Positions 1-9,303 of a stretch of DNA of 64,000 nt are shown here, in pieces; the first letter of the stretch is position 1; each line of letters opens with the position of its first letter. The DNA is from an uncultured Oscillospiraceae bacterium (lineage in GTDB: Bacteria; Bacillota; Clostridia; Oscillospirales; Acutalibacteraceae). Location of the stretch: NCBI GenBank assembly GCA_958448165.1, contig CAUDCW010000007.1, positions 62,001 through 126,000 of the forward strand, given 5' to 3'. Under the pieces are notes generated by a model. The model had not been told where the DNA came from and searched no databases. It worked only from the letters and a program-made list of their open reading frames with translations. Both the position numbers and the translations under genes were made by a program.

Positions 1-1
1 G

Positions 2-331
2 AAGAGTGCTCTGGGTCTTTCGGGCGGTCAGCAGCAGCGTCTTTGCATTGCAAGAGCCTTGGCTGTCAAGCCTGAGGTTTTGCTTATGGACGAGGCTACA
101 TCTGCACTTGACCCGATTTCAACGGGAAAGATAGAGGAGCTTTGCCTGAAGCTTAAAGACCGGTACACAATTATAATGGTTACTCACAATATGCAGCAGG
201 CGCTTCGTATAGCCGACAATACTGCGTTTTTCCTACTTGGTGAAATGATTGAATACGGGGATACGAATCAGATTTTCTCAAACCCGCAGAAGAAGGAAAC
301 CGAGGAGTACATCACGGGGAGGTTCGGATAA
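2..331 (+). CDS. pstB: Phosphate ABC transporter ATP-binding protein PstB, C-terminal part
   Basis: Only the last 109 residues lie in the window. The frame is open from base 2 and reads through the ABC signature LSGGQQQR, Walker B (LLMDEATSALDP) and the H-loop (MVTHNMQQA), then ends GRFG. PstB hydrolyses ATP at the membrane to drive phosphate import through PstCA. The ABC signature alone does not prove the substrate. The assignment rests on the SALDPISTGKIEEL sequence typical of PstB and on phoU following directly, with stop and start overlapping (TAATG). The start and Walker A lie outside the window. Confidence 0.93.
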   Translation, partial: KSALGLSGGQQQRLCIARALAVKPEVLLMDEATSALDPISTGKIEELCLKLKDRYTIIMVTHNMQQALRIADNTAFFLLGEMIEYGDTNQIFSNPQKKETEEYITGRFG

Positions 332-999
332 TGAGAGAGTACTACGACGCACAGCTTAAGGATTTGAACAATCAGATTATTGAGATGGGAAGCCTTGTAG
401 AGAAGTCGGTTGCATACAGCGCAAAGTCGCTTGTTGAAGCTGATATTGAAAAAATAAATAAGGTTGCAAATTATGAAAGCGCAATAAACAGAAAAGAGAA
501 AGAGATTGAAAGTCTTTGTGTTAATCTCATTATGCACAATCAACCTGTTGCAAAGGATTTAAGATTTATTTCTGCGGTTCTGAAAATGGTTACTGACCTT
601 GAGAGAATAGGCGACCACGCTGAGGATATAGCAGAGATTGCAAGGTTTGTCAATTCACAGGAACATCAGCTTGACAAGAAAGTGTTCTCTGAGATAGCAA
701 AAACCGCAGTGGATATGGTTAACCTCGGCGTTGACGCTTTTGTAAAAAGAGATCTGGACCTTGCGCAAAAGGTTGCGGAAATGGACAACACGGTTGACCG
801 CCTGTTTGTGGAAATCCGTGAAAGGCTTGTTGCAGGGCTTAAGTCGGGCGAATATGAGTCTGCTCCGGCACTTGATTTGTTCCTTGCGACTAAATATTTT
901 GAGAGAATAGGCGACCATGCGGTTAATATAGCCGAGTGGGTCATTTATTCGCTCACAGGCAAGCTTGAAAATCTCGACGATTTCGGCATAGAGATTTAA
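331..999 (+). CDS. phoU: Phosphate signalling complex protein PhoU
   Basis: The 222-residue product has the usual PhoU length and two helical repeats. Each carries the metal-cluster motif ERIGDHAEDIAE or ERIGDHAVNIAE (around residues 90 and 191). PhoU sits between the Pst transporter and the PhoR kinase and damps the phosphate-starvation response; it also limits phosphate import. The ATG overlaps the pstB stop, so the two are translationally coupled. A strong terminator follows, so phoU ends the pst operon. Confidence 0.95.
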   Translation: MREYYDAQLKDLNNQIIEMGSLVEKSVAYSAKSLVEADIEKINKVANYESAINRKEKEIESLCVNLIMHNQPVAKDLRFISAVLKMVTDLERIGDHAEDIAEIARFVNSQEHQLDKKVFSEIAKTAVDMVNLGVDAFVKRDLDLAQKVAEMDNTVDRLFVEIRERLVAGLKSGEYESAPALDLFLATKYFERIGDHAVNIAEWVIYSLTGKLENLDDFGIEI

Positions 1000-1045
1000 G
1001 CTGATTATCAGCAGGCTGTTTACTCAAATTTATATATACCAAAGC

Positions 1046-1078
1046 AAAAAAGACACGGAAAAAGCTCCGTGTCTTTTT
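1046..1078 (+). terminator. Rho-independent terminator after phoU
   Basis: The stem GACACGGA/TCCGTGTC has a 6-base loop. It is flanked by a run of A on the left and TTTTT on the right, so it can terminate in either direction. Confidence 0.85.
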
Positions 1079-1124
1079 GCGGCTCTGTTTGGCAAACGGG
1101 TTGTCGCCGCAATCGGCGGACTTC

Positions 1125-1410
1125 AGAGTGAAGAGTGGAGAGTGGAGCTGTGGTTGTCGCAGCTTCGCTGCTCTTTGAATAAAGACTTTCTGTTACGAGG
1201 TTTTGCCTCCCTTGTTAAAGGGATGGGGACCGCTAACGGCGGTGGAGAGATTCTGCTCGAACCGATGAATGTCTGGAATAGTTTCAGCAGAGCGAAAGAA
1301 TCCTTTAGTCAGCTTCGGCGACAGCTTTCTTTGACAAGGGAGCCAAGACCCTGTTTCGGGTATTCTTTAATTCCGAATTCCTAATTACGCCCATCTCCAC
1401 TCTTCACTCT
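1125..1410. repeat. MITE-like intergenic repeat with GAGTGAAGAG inverted ends
   Basis: The left end AGAGTGAAGAGTGGAGAGTG is matched by an inverted right end (1391-1410) with one small indel. The ~285 bp between hold short palindromes (for example CCCTTGTTAAAGGG, CCGCTAACGGCGG) and no convincing gene. Related ends occur at 13898-14150 and 63745-63823 in this window. I infer a dispersed non-coding element; no transposase is present. Confidence 0.6.
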
Positions 1411-1430
1411 TAACTCTTAACTCTCTAAAG

Positions 1431-1462
1431 CAAAGCTCCTCCGATTTCTCAGAGGAGCTTTG
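1431..1462 (-). terminator. Stem-loop downstream of the VanW-like gene
   Basis: A perfect 11-bp inverted repeat (CAAAGCTCCTC / GAGGAGCTTTG) with a 10-base loop lies just past the stop of the minus-strand gene. The U-tract on that strand is short (CTTTAG), so termination may be weak. Confidence 0.55.
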
Positions 1463-1473
1463 TTGCTGTGCCG

Positions 1474-3432
1474 TTATTGGCTTTTATTTGATATTTTAAG
1501 ATTTTCTTTAGGGTTCTTTATCTTGTTTGATACATCGCCCGGGTCGCCTGCAACAACATAGTGGCCGTTCTTCAAGCTATATACGGAATCGGGCAGGTCC
1601 TCGCGCTTGACCTCTTTGCCGTTTTTGTAATATACTCTGTCGGCTTCAAAGCCAAAGCTTTCGCTGCCGATCCATGAGCACTCCGACTCTGTTCTTATTT
1701 CGTCCCAGTCGCTCGGTTGGAAGCCGTAAACCTCACAGTGAAGTGTTACGCCGTCCATCCAGGTGTGAACAAATATCTGATAATCTGAGTTGTTCTTCAT
1801 CTTGAGGTCAAGGTTCGGGTAGTCGATGGTGGCGTCAAGTCCGCCGTAAACATAAACAGAGGTGTAGAAGTGGTTTGCACGCTCTTCAACGCCCATTCCG
1901 GCAAGAACCATTGCGTTGTATATTGTGGTTGCCGCCTGGCATATGCCGCCGCCGATGCCGGGAACGTACTGCTCATTCTGAATAACGCTGGCTGACAGAT
2001 AGCCGTTCTCGGGCAGATTGCTGTCGCCCGTACATTCGTTGAAGGAGAAATTCTTGCCCGGGTCAACTATTGTTCCGTTGATTGCGTCAAGTGCAGTTGC
2101 CATATTGCAGTTAGCGTTGTAGCCGTTTGTTGAAACGGTGCTGAACTGACCGATGAGCTGGACATTGTTTTTGACCTCGTCCATTTTGTGCTTTGGCTTT
2201 TCTGTTGTGGTCTTAACGGTTACATCGCCTGACTTGGCACCGTTTTTGAAAAGCTCCTTTATATCCTTTGTCAGCGAATCCTGGTCGATTATCTCGCCGT
2301 TGCTGCCCTCAACCCATTTGAACATCTTGTCAAAGCTTTTTGCAGACGGGTTATATTCGGTTGCGTGTGGCTCGACCGCCTTTTTGTCAATTTTAGCGGC
2401 GCTTCTGTTTACCACCTTGTCAACGGAAGAATCGCTTACAATGCACGAAACGCCAAAGTTGATTGTTCCTTTTTCTTCGTCCGTCGTTACGTTGTGTGCA
2501 TCAGGCGGAGCAAGCTGGTCAAGTGTGCCCTGCTGTATAGCGGTGCTTACGTCACGGCTGTATTGTACCGCCTGCTCAAACACCTCGTCGGTGTTGAAGC
2601 TGTATGAGAAGTCGTCCTGTGTAAAGGAAAGCTTTTTGCCGTCGCCGTAGTTTACGTTTAAGGTGAACTCTTCCTTGAAGTCGCCCTCCTTAAGCTTTAT
2701 AAGAGCCTTTGCTTCTTTAAGGTTTTTTCCGCCGATATCAATGCCTGAAACCGAAACTCCCTTTGCAAAGACAAACTCGTTTGCGTCTGTCTGTGTTGCA
2801 CCCTTGACATCGGGAATGGGAGCCGCCGCCGGAACAGTGTCGGGCGTGAGTGCGAGCGCAGCAAAGAACGAACAGCAAAGCAGCACGATTACTGCGGCAA
2901 CGCCGCCGAGAATAAAGATTTTTTTGCCTTTTTTCTTTTCTTTCGGCTGGCTCTGAACTGCTGCCGGCTCGGTGCCTGAAACGGCTGTGCCGTTATTGAT
3001 AAGAGCAGGAATTTCGGAGATGATTTTATCCGCCTCGGCTTCGGCGGAAGTCTTGCAGCTTGTGCCGGATGATTCCTGCACGGTATCGCTCGGCTTGTTG
3101 CCCTGCTCCAGAGTGATTCCTGTGTTCTGCTCGTTTGACGGCTCCGATTTTACAGGCTGTGTATTTTCAGTCTTCTTTGCCGCCTTCTTTTTTTCTTTTT
3201 TATCAGGTTTTTCTGATTTTCCGTCGGGCGCAGCCTGCGGCTGAGCGGCGGCACTGTAGCCTGCTGAGCTTATGTCAACAAACTCCTCTTCTTCCTCGGC
3301 TTGCTGTACCGTGTCAGCCGGCTTTGTGCTTTCGCTTTGTGCAGCGGCGTTCTGACCGTGCTGCTGTCTTATTTCATTTAAAATATCATCTATCTGAGAG
3401 TTAATGTCTTTTTTATTGTTGTCATTACTCAT
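1474..3432 (-). CDS. VanW-family membrane-anchored protein
   Basis: The protein has 652 residues from an ATG preceded by GGAGGTAT; the frame extends 10 codons further upstream without a good site. Residues 1-165 are a charged, Lys/Glu/Pro-rich, probably disordered cytoplasmic part. Residues 171-196 form one membrane segment. Around 230-320 lies a region resembling the peptidoglycan-binding domain that usually precedes VanW. About 430-590 matches VanW (GYNANCNMATALDAINGTIV, PGKNFSFNE, GGGICQAATTIYNAMVLAG). VanW proteins accompany vancomycin-resistance clusters and cell-wall loci, but their biochemistry is not settled. No resistance genes are nearby, so a housekeeping envelope role is more likely. 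Confidence 0.85.
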   Translation of the reverse strand: MSNDNNKKDINSQIDDILNEIRQQHGQNAAAQSESTKPADTVQQAEEEEEFVDISSAGYSAAAQPQAAPDGKSEKPDKKEKKKAAKKTENTQPVKSEPSNEQNTGITLEQGNKPSDTVQESSGTSCKTSAEAEADKIISEIPALINNGTAVSGTEPAAVQSQPKEKKKGKKIFILGGVAAVIVLLCCSFFAALALTPDTVPAAAPIPDVKGATQTDANEFVFAKGVSVSGIDIGGKNLKEAKALIKLKEGDFKEEFTLNVNYGDGKKLSFTQDDFSYSFNTDEVFEQAVQYSRDVSTAIQQGTLDQLAPPDAHNVTTDEEKGTINFGVSCIVSDSSVDKVVNRSAAKIDKKAVEPHATEYNPSAKSFDKMFKWVEGSNGEIIDQDSLTKDIKELFKNGAKSGDVTVKTTTEKPKHKMDEVKNNVQLIGQFSTVSTNGYNANCNMATALDAINGTIVDPGKNFSFNECTGDSNLPENGYLSASVIQNEQYVPGIGGGICQAATTIYNAMVLAGMGVEERANHFYTSVYVYGGLDATIDYPNLDLKMKNNSDYQIFVHTWMDGVTLHCEVYGFQPSDWDEIRTESECSWIGSESFGFEADRVYYKNGKEVKREDLPDSVYSLKNGHYVVAGDPGDVSNKIKNPKENLKISNKSQ

Positions 3433-3656
3433 TAATATACCTCCGGGATTCTGCCGATACAAATTACATTTGTCCGGTTGCGCATAATTGAATTGTGTGC
3501 ATATTACAACTGTCTATATTTTACTACATTATGAGAATAAAAGCAAAGAAAACCTATTGAAAAAATCAAACAAATATAATAAATTAACACTTTGTTTTTT
3601 TGTGTGTCATAATTATTTCTTAATTTGCAAGGCTTTTTATTTGTGTGTAAAAGGTG

Positions 3657-3684
3657 TTGAATTTTTTGTTTAATTTGGTATAAT
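3657..3684 (+). promoter_or_regulatory. Sigma-A promoter for the glycosyltransferase gene
   Basis: TTGAAT, a 16-base spacer and TATAAT preceded by TGG (extended -10). It lies 75 bases before the start of the next gene. The rest of the 3433-3758 gap is AT-rich, and its short ORF has no ribosome binding site. Confidence 0.65.
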
Positions 3685-3758
3685 AAAATAATAGATATCT
3701 GTTGATAATGGATAAGTGCCGAAAGTTGAAAGAGAAATAAATGAAAGGATAGTGCGTG

Positions 3759-4886
3759 ATGCGTGTACTCATTTTTACCGCTTCAACAGGCGGAGGTCAC
3801 AAAAAGGCGTCTGCGGCTCTTGAAAACTACATAAAATCCCGCGACAGCGAGGCTGTTATAAAAACTGTTGATGCACTCAAGGCGGTTGGCAAGGCGTTTG
3901 ACAAGCTGATAAGCGGAGGATATGTTTTTCTTGCCAAGCACGCCCCGAGGGTTTACGGCAAGATGTACCGTCAGTCGGATAAGGACACAAAGCTCAACTC
4001 TCTTGTTGACAATGTGACGGGTGCTGCTTCGAGGAAAATTTTTCCGCTCGTCGATGACTTCAAGCCGGACGCTATAGTAACAACACATCCCTTTGCGGCA
4101 GAGATGGTTTCTGCGATAAAGGGCAAGCACGGTCTGAGCGTTCCGCTTATTTCGATTGTAACGGATTTTGCTCCGCATAAGACATATATTCAGCCGTATG
4201 TTGATTATTTTGTCGTTTCAAGCAACGAGATGAAATATCAGCTTGAAAACATGGGGATAAAAGGCTCGTCAATACGCACGCTGGGAATTCCGGTTGATCC
4301 CGTATTTTATAAAAAGCAGGATAAAAATGCGTTGCTTGATGAGATGGAGCTTGAACACGATGTGCCCACAATTCTGATGATGGCAGGCAGCTTTGGCGTT
4401 TCGGACGTGTTTGACATTTACGAGGGGATTCTGAGCATTCAGAAGAAATTCCAGCTGATTATTATTACGGGTAATAACAAAAAGCTTTATAATGAGTTTG
4501 AACAAAGGCTTGAAAAACACGGCGACGGCGGAAAGCGGACGAGGCTTCACTTCTTTGTCAACGACGTTTACAGGTATATGCACGCAAGCGACCTGCTTAT
4601 TACAAAGCCGGGCGGTCTGACAGTGACCGAGGCTCTTGCGTCGTGCCTGCCGATGGCGATATTCAAGGCTTATCCGGGGCAGGAGGCAGATAACGAGGAC
4701 TTCCTCATAAGAAACAATATGGCTGTTCAGCTGCCGAAGGGTAAGAAATGTGCTCCGGTTATTGAAAGGCTTATATCGGACAGCGAAAAGCTTGACTCGA
4801 TGAAAGCTTCATGCGGAGAATTCTTTAAAGGCAAGGCTGTAGAAACGATTTATAATCTGATTTCAGAGGCGTGCGGTAAAAACTGA
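3759..4886 (+). CDS. MGDG-synthase / MurG-like glycosyltransferase (GT28)
   Basis: 375 residues. The start is the ATG eight bases after AAAGGAT rather than the GTG one codon earlier. The N-terminus MRVLIFTASTGGGHKKASAAL is the MGDG-synthase-type nucleotide-sugar fold (GGGH loop). The C-terminal half carries the MurG-like donor-binding stretch (HASDLLITKPGGLTVTEALA, then PGQEADNEDFL). Relatives transfer glucose or galactose to diacylglycerol to make membrane glycolipids, the anchor of lipoteichoic acid. A flippase-like protein and a GT2 enzyme follow, which fits a glycolipid or envelope-polymer role. The exact sugar and acceptor cannot be read from the sequence. Confidence 0.85.
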   Translation: MRVLIFTASTGGGHKKASAALENYIKSRDSEAVIKTVDALKAVGKAFDKLISGGYVFLAKHAPRVYGKMYRQSDKDTKLNSLVDNVTGAASRKIFPLVDDFKPDAIVTTHPFAAEMVSAIKGKHGLSVPLISIVTDFAPHKTYIQPYVDYFVVSSNEMKYQLENMGIKGSSIRTLGIPVDPVFYKKQDKNALLDEMELEHDVPTILMMAGSFGVSDVFDIYEGILSIQKKFQLIIITGNNKKLYNEFEQRLEKHGDGGKRTRLHFFVNDVYRYMHASDLLITKPGGLTVTEALASCLPMAIFKAYPGQEADNEDFLIRNNMAVQLPKGKKCAPVIERLISDSEKLDSMKASCGEFFKGKAVETIYNLISEACGKN

Positions 4887-4930
4887 CATAAAACTTAAGA
4901 TAATGCGTCAAATAACGAATAAAATAACAA

Positions 4931-4960
4931 TTGATTTTGTATGGCTTAAAATGTTATAAT
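4931..4960 (+). promoter_or_regulatory. Sigma-A promoter upstream of the flippase-like gene
   Basis: TTGATT, an 18-base spacer and TATAAT with an upstream TGT (extended -10), placed 70 bases before the TTG start. This gene may therefore be transcribed independently of the preceding glycosyltransferase gene. Confidence 0.65.
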
Positions 4961-5031
4961 ATCCCACGAATTGTTTTATATTGTGTCATTTTTATAAGCA
5001 TATTTCCCGCGTTACTTCAAGGAGGAAAGCT

Positions 5032-6153
5032 TTGGAAACGAAGAAAAAGAAACGTAAAATCAGTTTCAGCCTGATTTTGAATATTTTTGTTATCATAATA
5101 TCCGTCGGTCTTGTCATCTACTTTTTTGTTTCGCCTGACGGACTTATGGACCTGCTTAAGAATTCGCCCGGCTCTATCAAGTGGGGGTGGGTTTTTGTTG
5201 CGTTCGTGTCATTTATGATGAATATCGTGATGGACGTGTTTGTTACATACCTTTTTGTAAGGACCGAGCACAAGAGCTTTACACTGTGGGACGCAGTCAA
5301 AACAAGCTGCGTCGGACAGTTTTTCAGTGCGATTACTCCGTCGTCAACGGGAGGTCAGCCGATGCAGGTTTACCTTTTGTCAAAAATGGGGATAAGCGCG
5401 GGCTTTTCGACCTCGTGTATGACGCAGAAGTTTATTGTGTATCAGATAACCACAACCGCAGCAAGTATTTTTGCTATTTTCCTGCGATTTGATTATTTTG
5501 TGGCGACAATGAACACGCCGTATAAATGGAGTCTTGTTATCCTTGGCTTTATATCGCAGATCGGTATAACCTCGATTCTGCTTATTGTGTCCTTCAGCAG
5601 GGGGCTTTCTAAAAAGCTTTTGAAGCTTGTCAGCAAGATAATGCACAAGCTAAAGTTTATAAAGAATCCGGATGAAAAGGCTCAGGCTCTTGAAACTCAG
5701 ATTTCCAATTTTCACGAGGCAAACAGAAATGTGTTTAAATATAAAAAGAGAATGATAGTTTATTATATTATTGTATTTATGCAGGTGATATTTATTCTGA
5801 GCTGTCCTTATCTTCTTTACAGAGCGTTTAACTTCAGCGGTGCAAATCCCGTTGATATGATTTGCGCCCAGGCGTATGTGAATCTTACGTCAAGTCTTAT
5901 TCCGCTTCCCGGCTCGTCGGGAATTGCCGAGGTTGCATACAATATGTTTATGGCGGCATATTTTGCAAACGGAACGCTTAAATCGGCAATTTTAATCTGG
6001 AGATTTATAACCTACTATGCCGTAATAGTGTGCACTGCGCCATTTTCACGCTTTACAAGCGGAAAAGACAAGGATGGCAACAGACGGAGCGTGGACGATC
6101 GGATTATCAGCAGCATGAATAAAGAAATGTTCAACGAAAACAGTGACGACTAA
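5032..6153 (+). CDS. Lysylphosphatidylglycerol synthase/flippase-like (UPF0104) membrane protein
   Basis: 373 residues starting at TTG, chosen because AAGGAGG lies eight bases upstream; the frame continues upstream with no site. The N-terminus is Lys-rich, followed by about eight membrane segments. The conserved family motif FFSAITPSSTGGQPMQVYLLSK (around residues 93-114) and the late LIPLPGSSGIAE motif are present. The family comprises the membrane half of MprF and stand-alone relatives thought to move lipids. The lysyl-transferase domain of MprF is absent, so no lysyl-PG synthesis is implied. Its neighbours suggest glycolipid translocation, which is inference. Confidence 0.85.
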   Translation: METKKKKRKISFSLILNIFVIIISVGLVIYFFVSPDGLMDLLKNSPGSIKWGWVFVAFVSFMMNIVMDVFVTYLFVRTEHKSFTLWDAVKTSCVGQFFSAITPSSTGGQPMQVYLLSKMGISAGFSTSCMTQKFIVYQITTTAASIFAIFLRFDYFVATMNTPYKWSLVILGFISQIGITSILLIVSFSRGLSKKLLKLVSKIMHKLKFIKNPDEKAQALETQISNFHEANRNVFKYKKRMIVYYIIVFMQVIFILSCPYLLYRAFNFSGANPVDMICAQAYVNLTSSLIPLPGSSGIAEVAYNMFMAAYFANGTLKSAILIWRFITYYAVIVCTAPFSRFTSGKDKDGNRRSVDDRIISSMNKEMFNENSDD

Positions 6154-6185
6154 CTTCATTAAAATTTCAGAATAACGGTGAGTTC

Positions 6186-7217
6186 ATGAATGAAACTGTA
6201 AAAAATGAATTTTATCAATCGGGTCAGGCGTCAGGAAACGCATCGTCTGCGGTGCCTGATGTGAGCGTTATTGTTCCTATATATAACGTTGATATGTACC
6301 TGAAAAGATGTATAGACAGCATAATTAACCAGATTTTTACGAACATAGAAATCATACTTGTCAACGACGGTTCTCTTGACACAAGCCCGCAGATTTGCGA
6401 CGATTATGCAAGGCTTGACAGCAGGATAAAGGTTATACACAAGGAGAACGGCGGGCTGTCGGACGCAAGAAACGTCGGCATATCTGTTTCAAGGGGAAGA
6501 TATCTTGCCTTTGTTGACAGCGACGACTATCTTGACCCAAGCTATCTTGCGGTGCTTTATTATGCGGCTGAACGCAACGGATGTGACATATCCTCCTGCA
6601 ACTATGCGATTTATAAGCAGGAAAAGGGCACGCATAAAACAATTAACGTCAGAAAACCGTTGCCTGGAATGACAACCGGCAAAAAGATTTGCCGCCTGAC
6701 AATCAGGGATTTCAGAAGCCGTGCTTATGTGTGGAACAAGCTGTATAAGCGCGAGTTGTTTTTTAACAGGGATATGATACGTTTTCCGAAGATGTATTTT
6801 GAGGATACGGCAACAACGCCGAGGCTGATGTATTACGCAAAGAGAGTTGTTGTTGTTGATAAATGCCTTTATTATTACACCAAGCGAAAGGGCAGTATTG
6901 TATCTCATCTTGATGTGAAGAAAATGAGCGATTACATAAATGCGCTCGGAGTGCTGAGAAACTTTTTTGAAAAGCACGGATGCTACAGAGAGTTCAAGTG
7001 GTCGCACCGCTGGCTTGGATTTTTGATGACGATTGCAATGCCGTTTAATATTGTCAGGGCGTTCCTGCTTGAGAAGAATCCCGACAATTTGTTCAAAAAC
7101 AGCCTGAGGGGAATAATTTCTGGCTGGAAATGTATCCGGTGTTTTGTGTCAAAGCATTTTCAAAAGACTGACGAGGTTGTGCCCGAAATGCCTTATCCTC
7201 TGATGTCGGAGCAATAA
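6186..7217 (+). CDS. Family 2 glycosyltransferase
   Basis: 343 residues. The GT-A fold is seen from residue 25 (VSVIVPIYNVDMYLKRCIDS), with the nucleotide-binding VNDGS at 59-63, the NGGLSDARN stretch at 88-96 and the metal-binding DSDD at 111-114. The C-terminal third resembles the helical tail of capsule and teichoic-acid glycosyltransferases, with no clear membrane segment. It starts 32 bases after the flippase-like gene and ends at a bidirectional terminator, so it probably shares that transcript. Donor and acceptor are unknown. Confidence 0.9.
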   Translation: MNETVKNEFYQSGQASGNASSAVPDVSVIVPIYNVDMYLKRCIDSIINQIFTNIEIILVNDGSLDTSPQICDDYARLDSRIKVIHKENGGLSDARNVGISVSRGRYLAFVDSDDYLDPSYLAVLYYAAERNGCDISSCNYAIYKQEKGTHKTINVRKPLPGMTTGKKICRLTIRDFRSRAYVWNKLYKRELFFNRDMIRFPKMYFEDTATTPRLMYYAKRVVVVDKCLYYYTKRKGSIVSHLDVKKMSDYINALGVLRNFFEKHGCYREFKWSHRWLGFLMTIAMPFNIVRAFLLEKNPDNLFKNSLRGIISGWKCIRCFVSKHFQKTDEVVPEMPYPLMSEQ

Positions 7218-7231
7218 AATATTATAAAAAT

Positions 7232-7266
7232 AAAGGGAACGACCGATGTGCCGTTCCCTTTGTGTT
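7232..7266. terminator. Bidirectional terminator between the GT2 gene and leuA
   Basis: The 10-bp stem AAAGGGAACG/CGTTCCCTTT has a T-rich tail on both strands and sits between two convergent genes. Confidence 0.8.
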
Positions 7267-7279
7267 TTTGTAAGCTGTT

Positions 7280-8983
7280 TTATTTTCCCTGCTTGAGCAG
7301 ATAGTTTGCACGGTTGATTGCGTTGAGCAGACCGTAGATTGAAGCCATGTTGATATTGCTGCCGATTCCGACACCGAAAATGTCCTTGCCGTTTTTGCGC
7401 AGCAGCTCGATATAAGCGATAGCCTTTGAATCACTGCCCTCGCTCATTGCGTGCTCGCTGTAGGAAAGGAACTTGTAGCAGTCAACGCCGATAGATTTCA
7501 TTGCGTTGAAGAATGCGTCAATCGGACCGTTGCCCGTGCCTTTTATCGGCTTTTGCGAAATATCGCCGTCGATGTTTACCGACAAAACGCCGTCAAATGT
7601 AACCTGATCGTCGCCGTCAGAGCCGCTTTGTGTGATCTGGTGCTTTACAAGATCGTATTTTTTGGGAATATAGAGATATTCCTTTTCAAAAACGTGCAGA
7701 AGCTCTTTCGGCAGCAGCTCACGTCCGATCTTGTCACATTCAGCCTGAACAAGAGCGCCAAATTCGGGGTGCATTTTCTTCGGCAGATGATATCCGAAGG
7801 TGTGCGCCATTACAAAGGCTGCGCCGCCCTTGCCGGACTGTGAGTTGATTCTGATAATCGGCTCGTATTCTCTGCCGACGTCGGCAGGGTCAATCGGAAG
7901 ATACGGAACCTCCCAGTAGTCGGAATGAGTTTTTTCCATATACTGAGTGCCCTTGTTGATTGCGTCCTGATGAGAACCCGAAAATGCGGTGAACACAAGC
8001 TCGCCGGCGTACGGAGTTCTCTCGTGAATCTTCATCTTTGTGCAGCGTTCATAAACCTCCTTGAGCTTCGGAATGTTACTGAAGTCAAGCCTTGGGTCAA
8101 CGCCCTGTGTGAACATATTAAGACCGACTGTTACGATGTCGAGGTTTCCAGTGCGTTCGCCGTTGCCGAACAGTGTGCCCTCAACTCTGTCTGCGCCTGC
8201 AAGCAGTGAAAGCTCTGTCGCCGCAACCGCACAGCCTCTGTCGTTGTGCGGATGAACGCTGATTATAGCCGCCTCACGGTTCGGCAGATGCTTGATAAAA
8301 TACTCTACCTGGTCGGCAAAGGTGTTCGATGTGCACATCTCGACAGTGTTCGGCAGGTTGAGAATGAGCGGATTTTCCTTTGTGCTGCCAAGTGCCTCCA
8401 TAACTGCGTGACAGATGTCAACCGAGAAGTCAACCTCGGTGCCGCTGAAGCTTTCGGGCGAATATTCAAAACGGATGTTGGTGTCGCCGTCGTAGCTGTC
8501 GGTCAGCTCCTTGATGAGCTTTGCACCCTCAACCGCAATTTTTGTTATTCCCTCCATATCCTGGTTGAAAACAACCTTTCTTTGCAGTGTTGAGGTTGAG
8601 TTGTAGAAGTGAACGATTACGTTCTTTGCGCCCTTTATAGCCTCAAAGGTCTTTCTGATGAGATGCTCTCTTGCCTGAACAAGAACCTGAATCGTAACAT
8701 CATCGGGAATATGACCGCCCTCTATAAGCTCGCGGCAGATTTCATATTCGGTTTCTGATGCGGACGGAAAGCCAATTTCGATTTCCTTGAAACCGACATC
8801 GCACAAAAGCTTGAAAAACTCGAGCTTTTCCTGTAAATTCATTGGGTCGATAAGAGCCTGATTGCCGTCACGCAAATCAACGCTGCACCATATCGGCGCT
8901 TTGGTTATGGTGTTGTTCGGCCATTGTCTGTCCTCAAGCGGAATCTGCTTGAAGGGAATATACTTTTTGTATGAGTCTAACAT
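7280..8983 (-). CDS. leuA: 2-isopropylmalate synthase
   Basis: LeuA condenses acetyl-CoA with 2-ketoisovalerate, the first committed step of leucine synthesis. The 567 residues match the long LeuA type. The HMGL-like barrel has the metal and substrate motif SVDLRDGNQAL near residue 35 and the metal ligands in VHPHNDRG. The C-terminal regulatory LeuA-dimer domain includes GTGNGPIDAF. The ATG follows GGAGG closely. A T-box leader with a Leu specifier precedes it, which supports the leucine assignment over citramalate or homocitrate synthase. Leucine feedback through the C-terminal domain is expected from the family. Confidence 0.96.
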   Translation of the reverse strand: MLDSYKKYIPFKQIPLEDRQWPNNTITKAPIWCSVDLRDGNQALIDPMNLQEKLEFFKLLCDVGFKEIEIGFPSASETEYEICRELIEGGHIPDDVTIQVLVQAREHLIRKTFEAIKGAKNVIVHFYNSTSTLQRKVVFNQDMEGITKIAVEGAKLIKELTDSYDGDTNIRFEYSPESFSGTEVDFSVDICHAVMEALGSTKENPLILNLPNTVEMCTSNTFADQVEYFIKHLPNREAAIISVHPHNDRGCAVAATELSLLAGADRVEGTLFGNGERTGNLDIVTVGLNMFTQGVDPRLDFSNIPKLKEVYERCTKMKIHERTPYAGELVFTAFSGSHQDAINKGTQYMEKTHSDYWEVPYLPIDPADVGREYEPIIRINSQSGKGGAAFVMAHTFGYHLPKKMHPEFGALVQAECDKIGRELLPKELLHVFEKEYLYIPKKYDLVKHQITQSGSDGDDQVTFDGVLSVNIDGDISQKPIKGTGNGPIDAFFNAMKSIGVDCYKFLSYSEHAMSEGSDSKAIAYIELLRKNGKDIFGVGIGSNINMASIYGLLNAINRANYLLKQGK

Positions 8984-8998
8984 AATAATTCCTCCCGT

Positions 8999-9297
8999 AA
9001 AAATCTTTTTAATTCACGTCGCTCACAACAACAAAAACGCCCTTTTGCAACAGTGCAAAAGGGACGAATAAATCCGTGGTACCACCCTGATTCAAGCATA
9101 AATGCTCCTTAGTAAGCTTCCAACAAAGCCCCGGCAGATAACGCAGCCCTGCGTCCTGCCCTGTTGTCGGACAGGCGACTCCGGAATGAGCTATACATAC
9201 GGACGCATACGCTGTCTTACACCGCCCGACAGCTCTCTTTGCAATGCTGTGCGTATCTTGTTTCCTTCACAGTCTTTAAGTGATAGATTTGATTGTT
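8999..9297 (-). promoter_or_regulatory. T-box leader of leuA with CUC (Leu) specifier
   Basis: On the minus strand the T-box sequence AGGGTGGTACCACGGA (9073-9088) is followed by a terminator hairpin (9040-9049 with 9054-9063, ending CGTTTTTG). Upstream is a long structured stem I. Aligning stem I with the other two T-boxes here places the specifier at 9188-9190, reading CTC, a Leu codon. Uncharged tRNA-Leu would stabilise the antiterminator and switch on leuA. The leader architecture is seen; the specifier choice is by alignment. Confidence 0.92.
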
Positions 9298-9303
9298 ACT
9301 CCT

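Noticed and set aside
1142..1384. 80-residue plus-strand frame in the repeat after phoU
   Set aside because: It lies wholly inside the GAGTGAAGAG-ended repeat and shows no homology or ribosome binding site.
2153..2650. 165-residue plus-strand frame inside the VanW-like gene
   Set aside because: Antisense to a well-supported VanW protein; Ser/Leu-rich shadow composition.
1474..3432. Vancomycin resistance locus
   Set aside because: VanW-family proteins occur outside resistance clusters, and no vanH/A/X or vanR/S is nearby.
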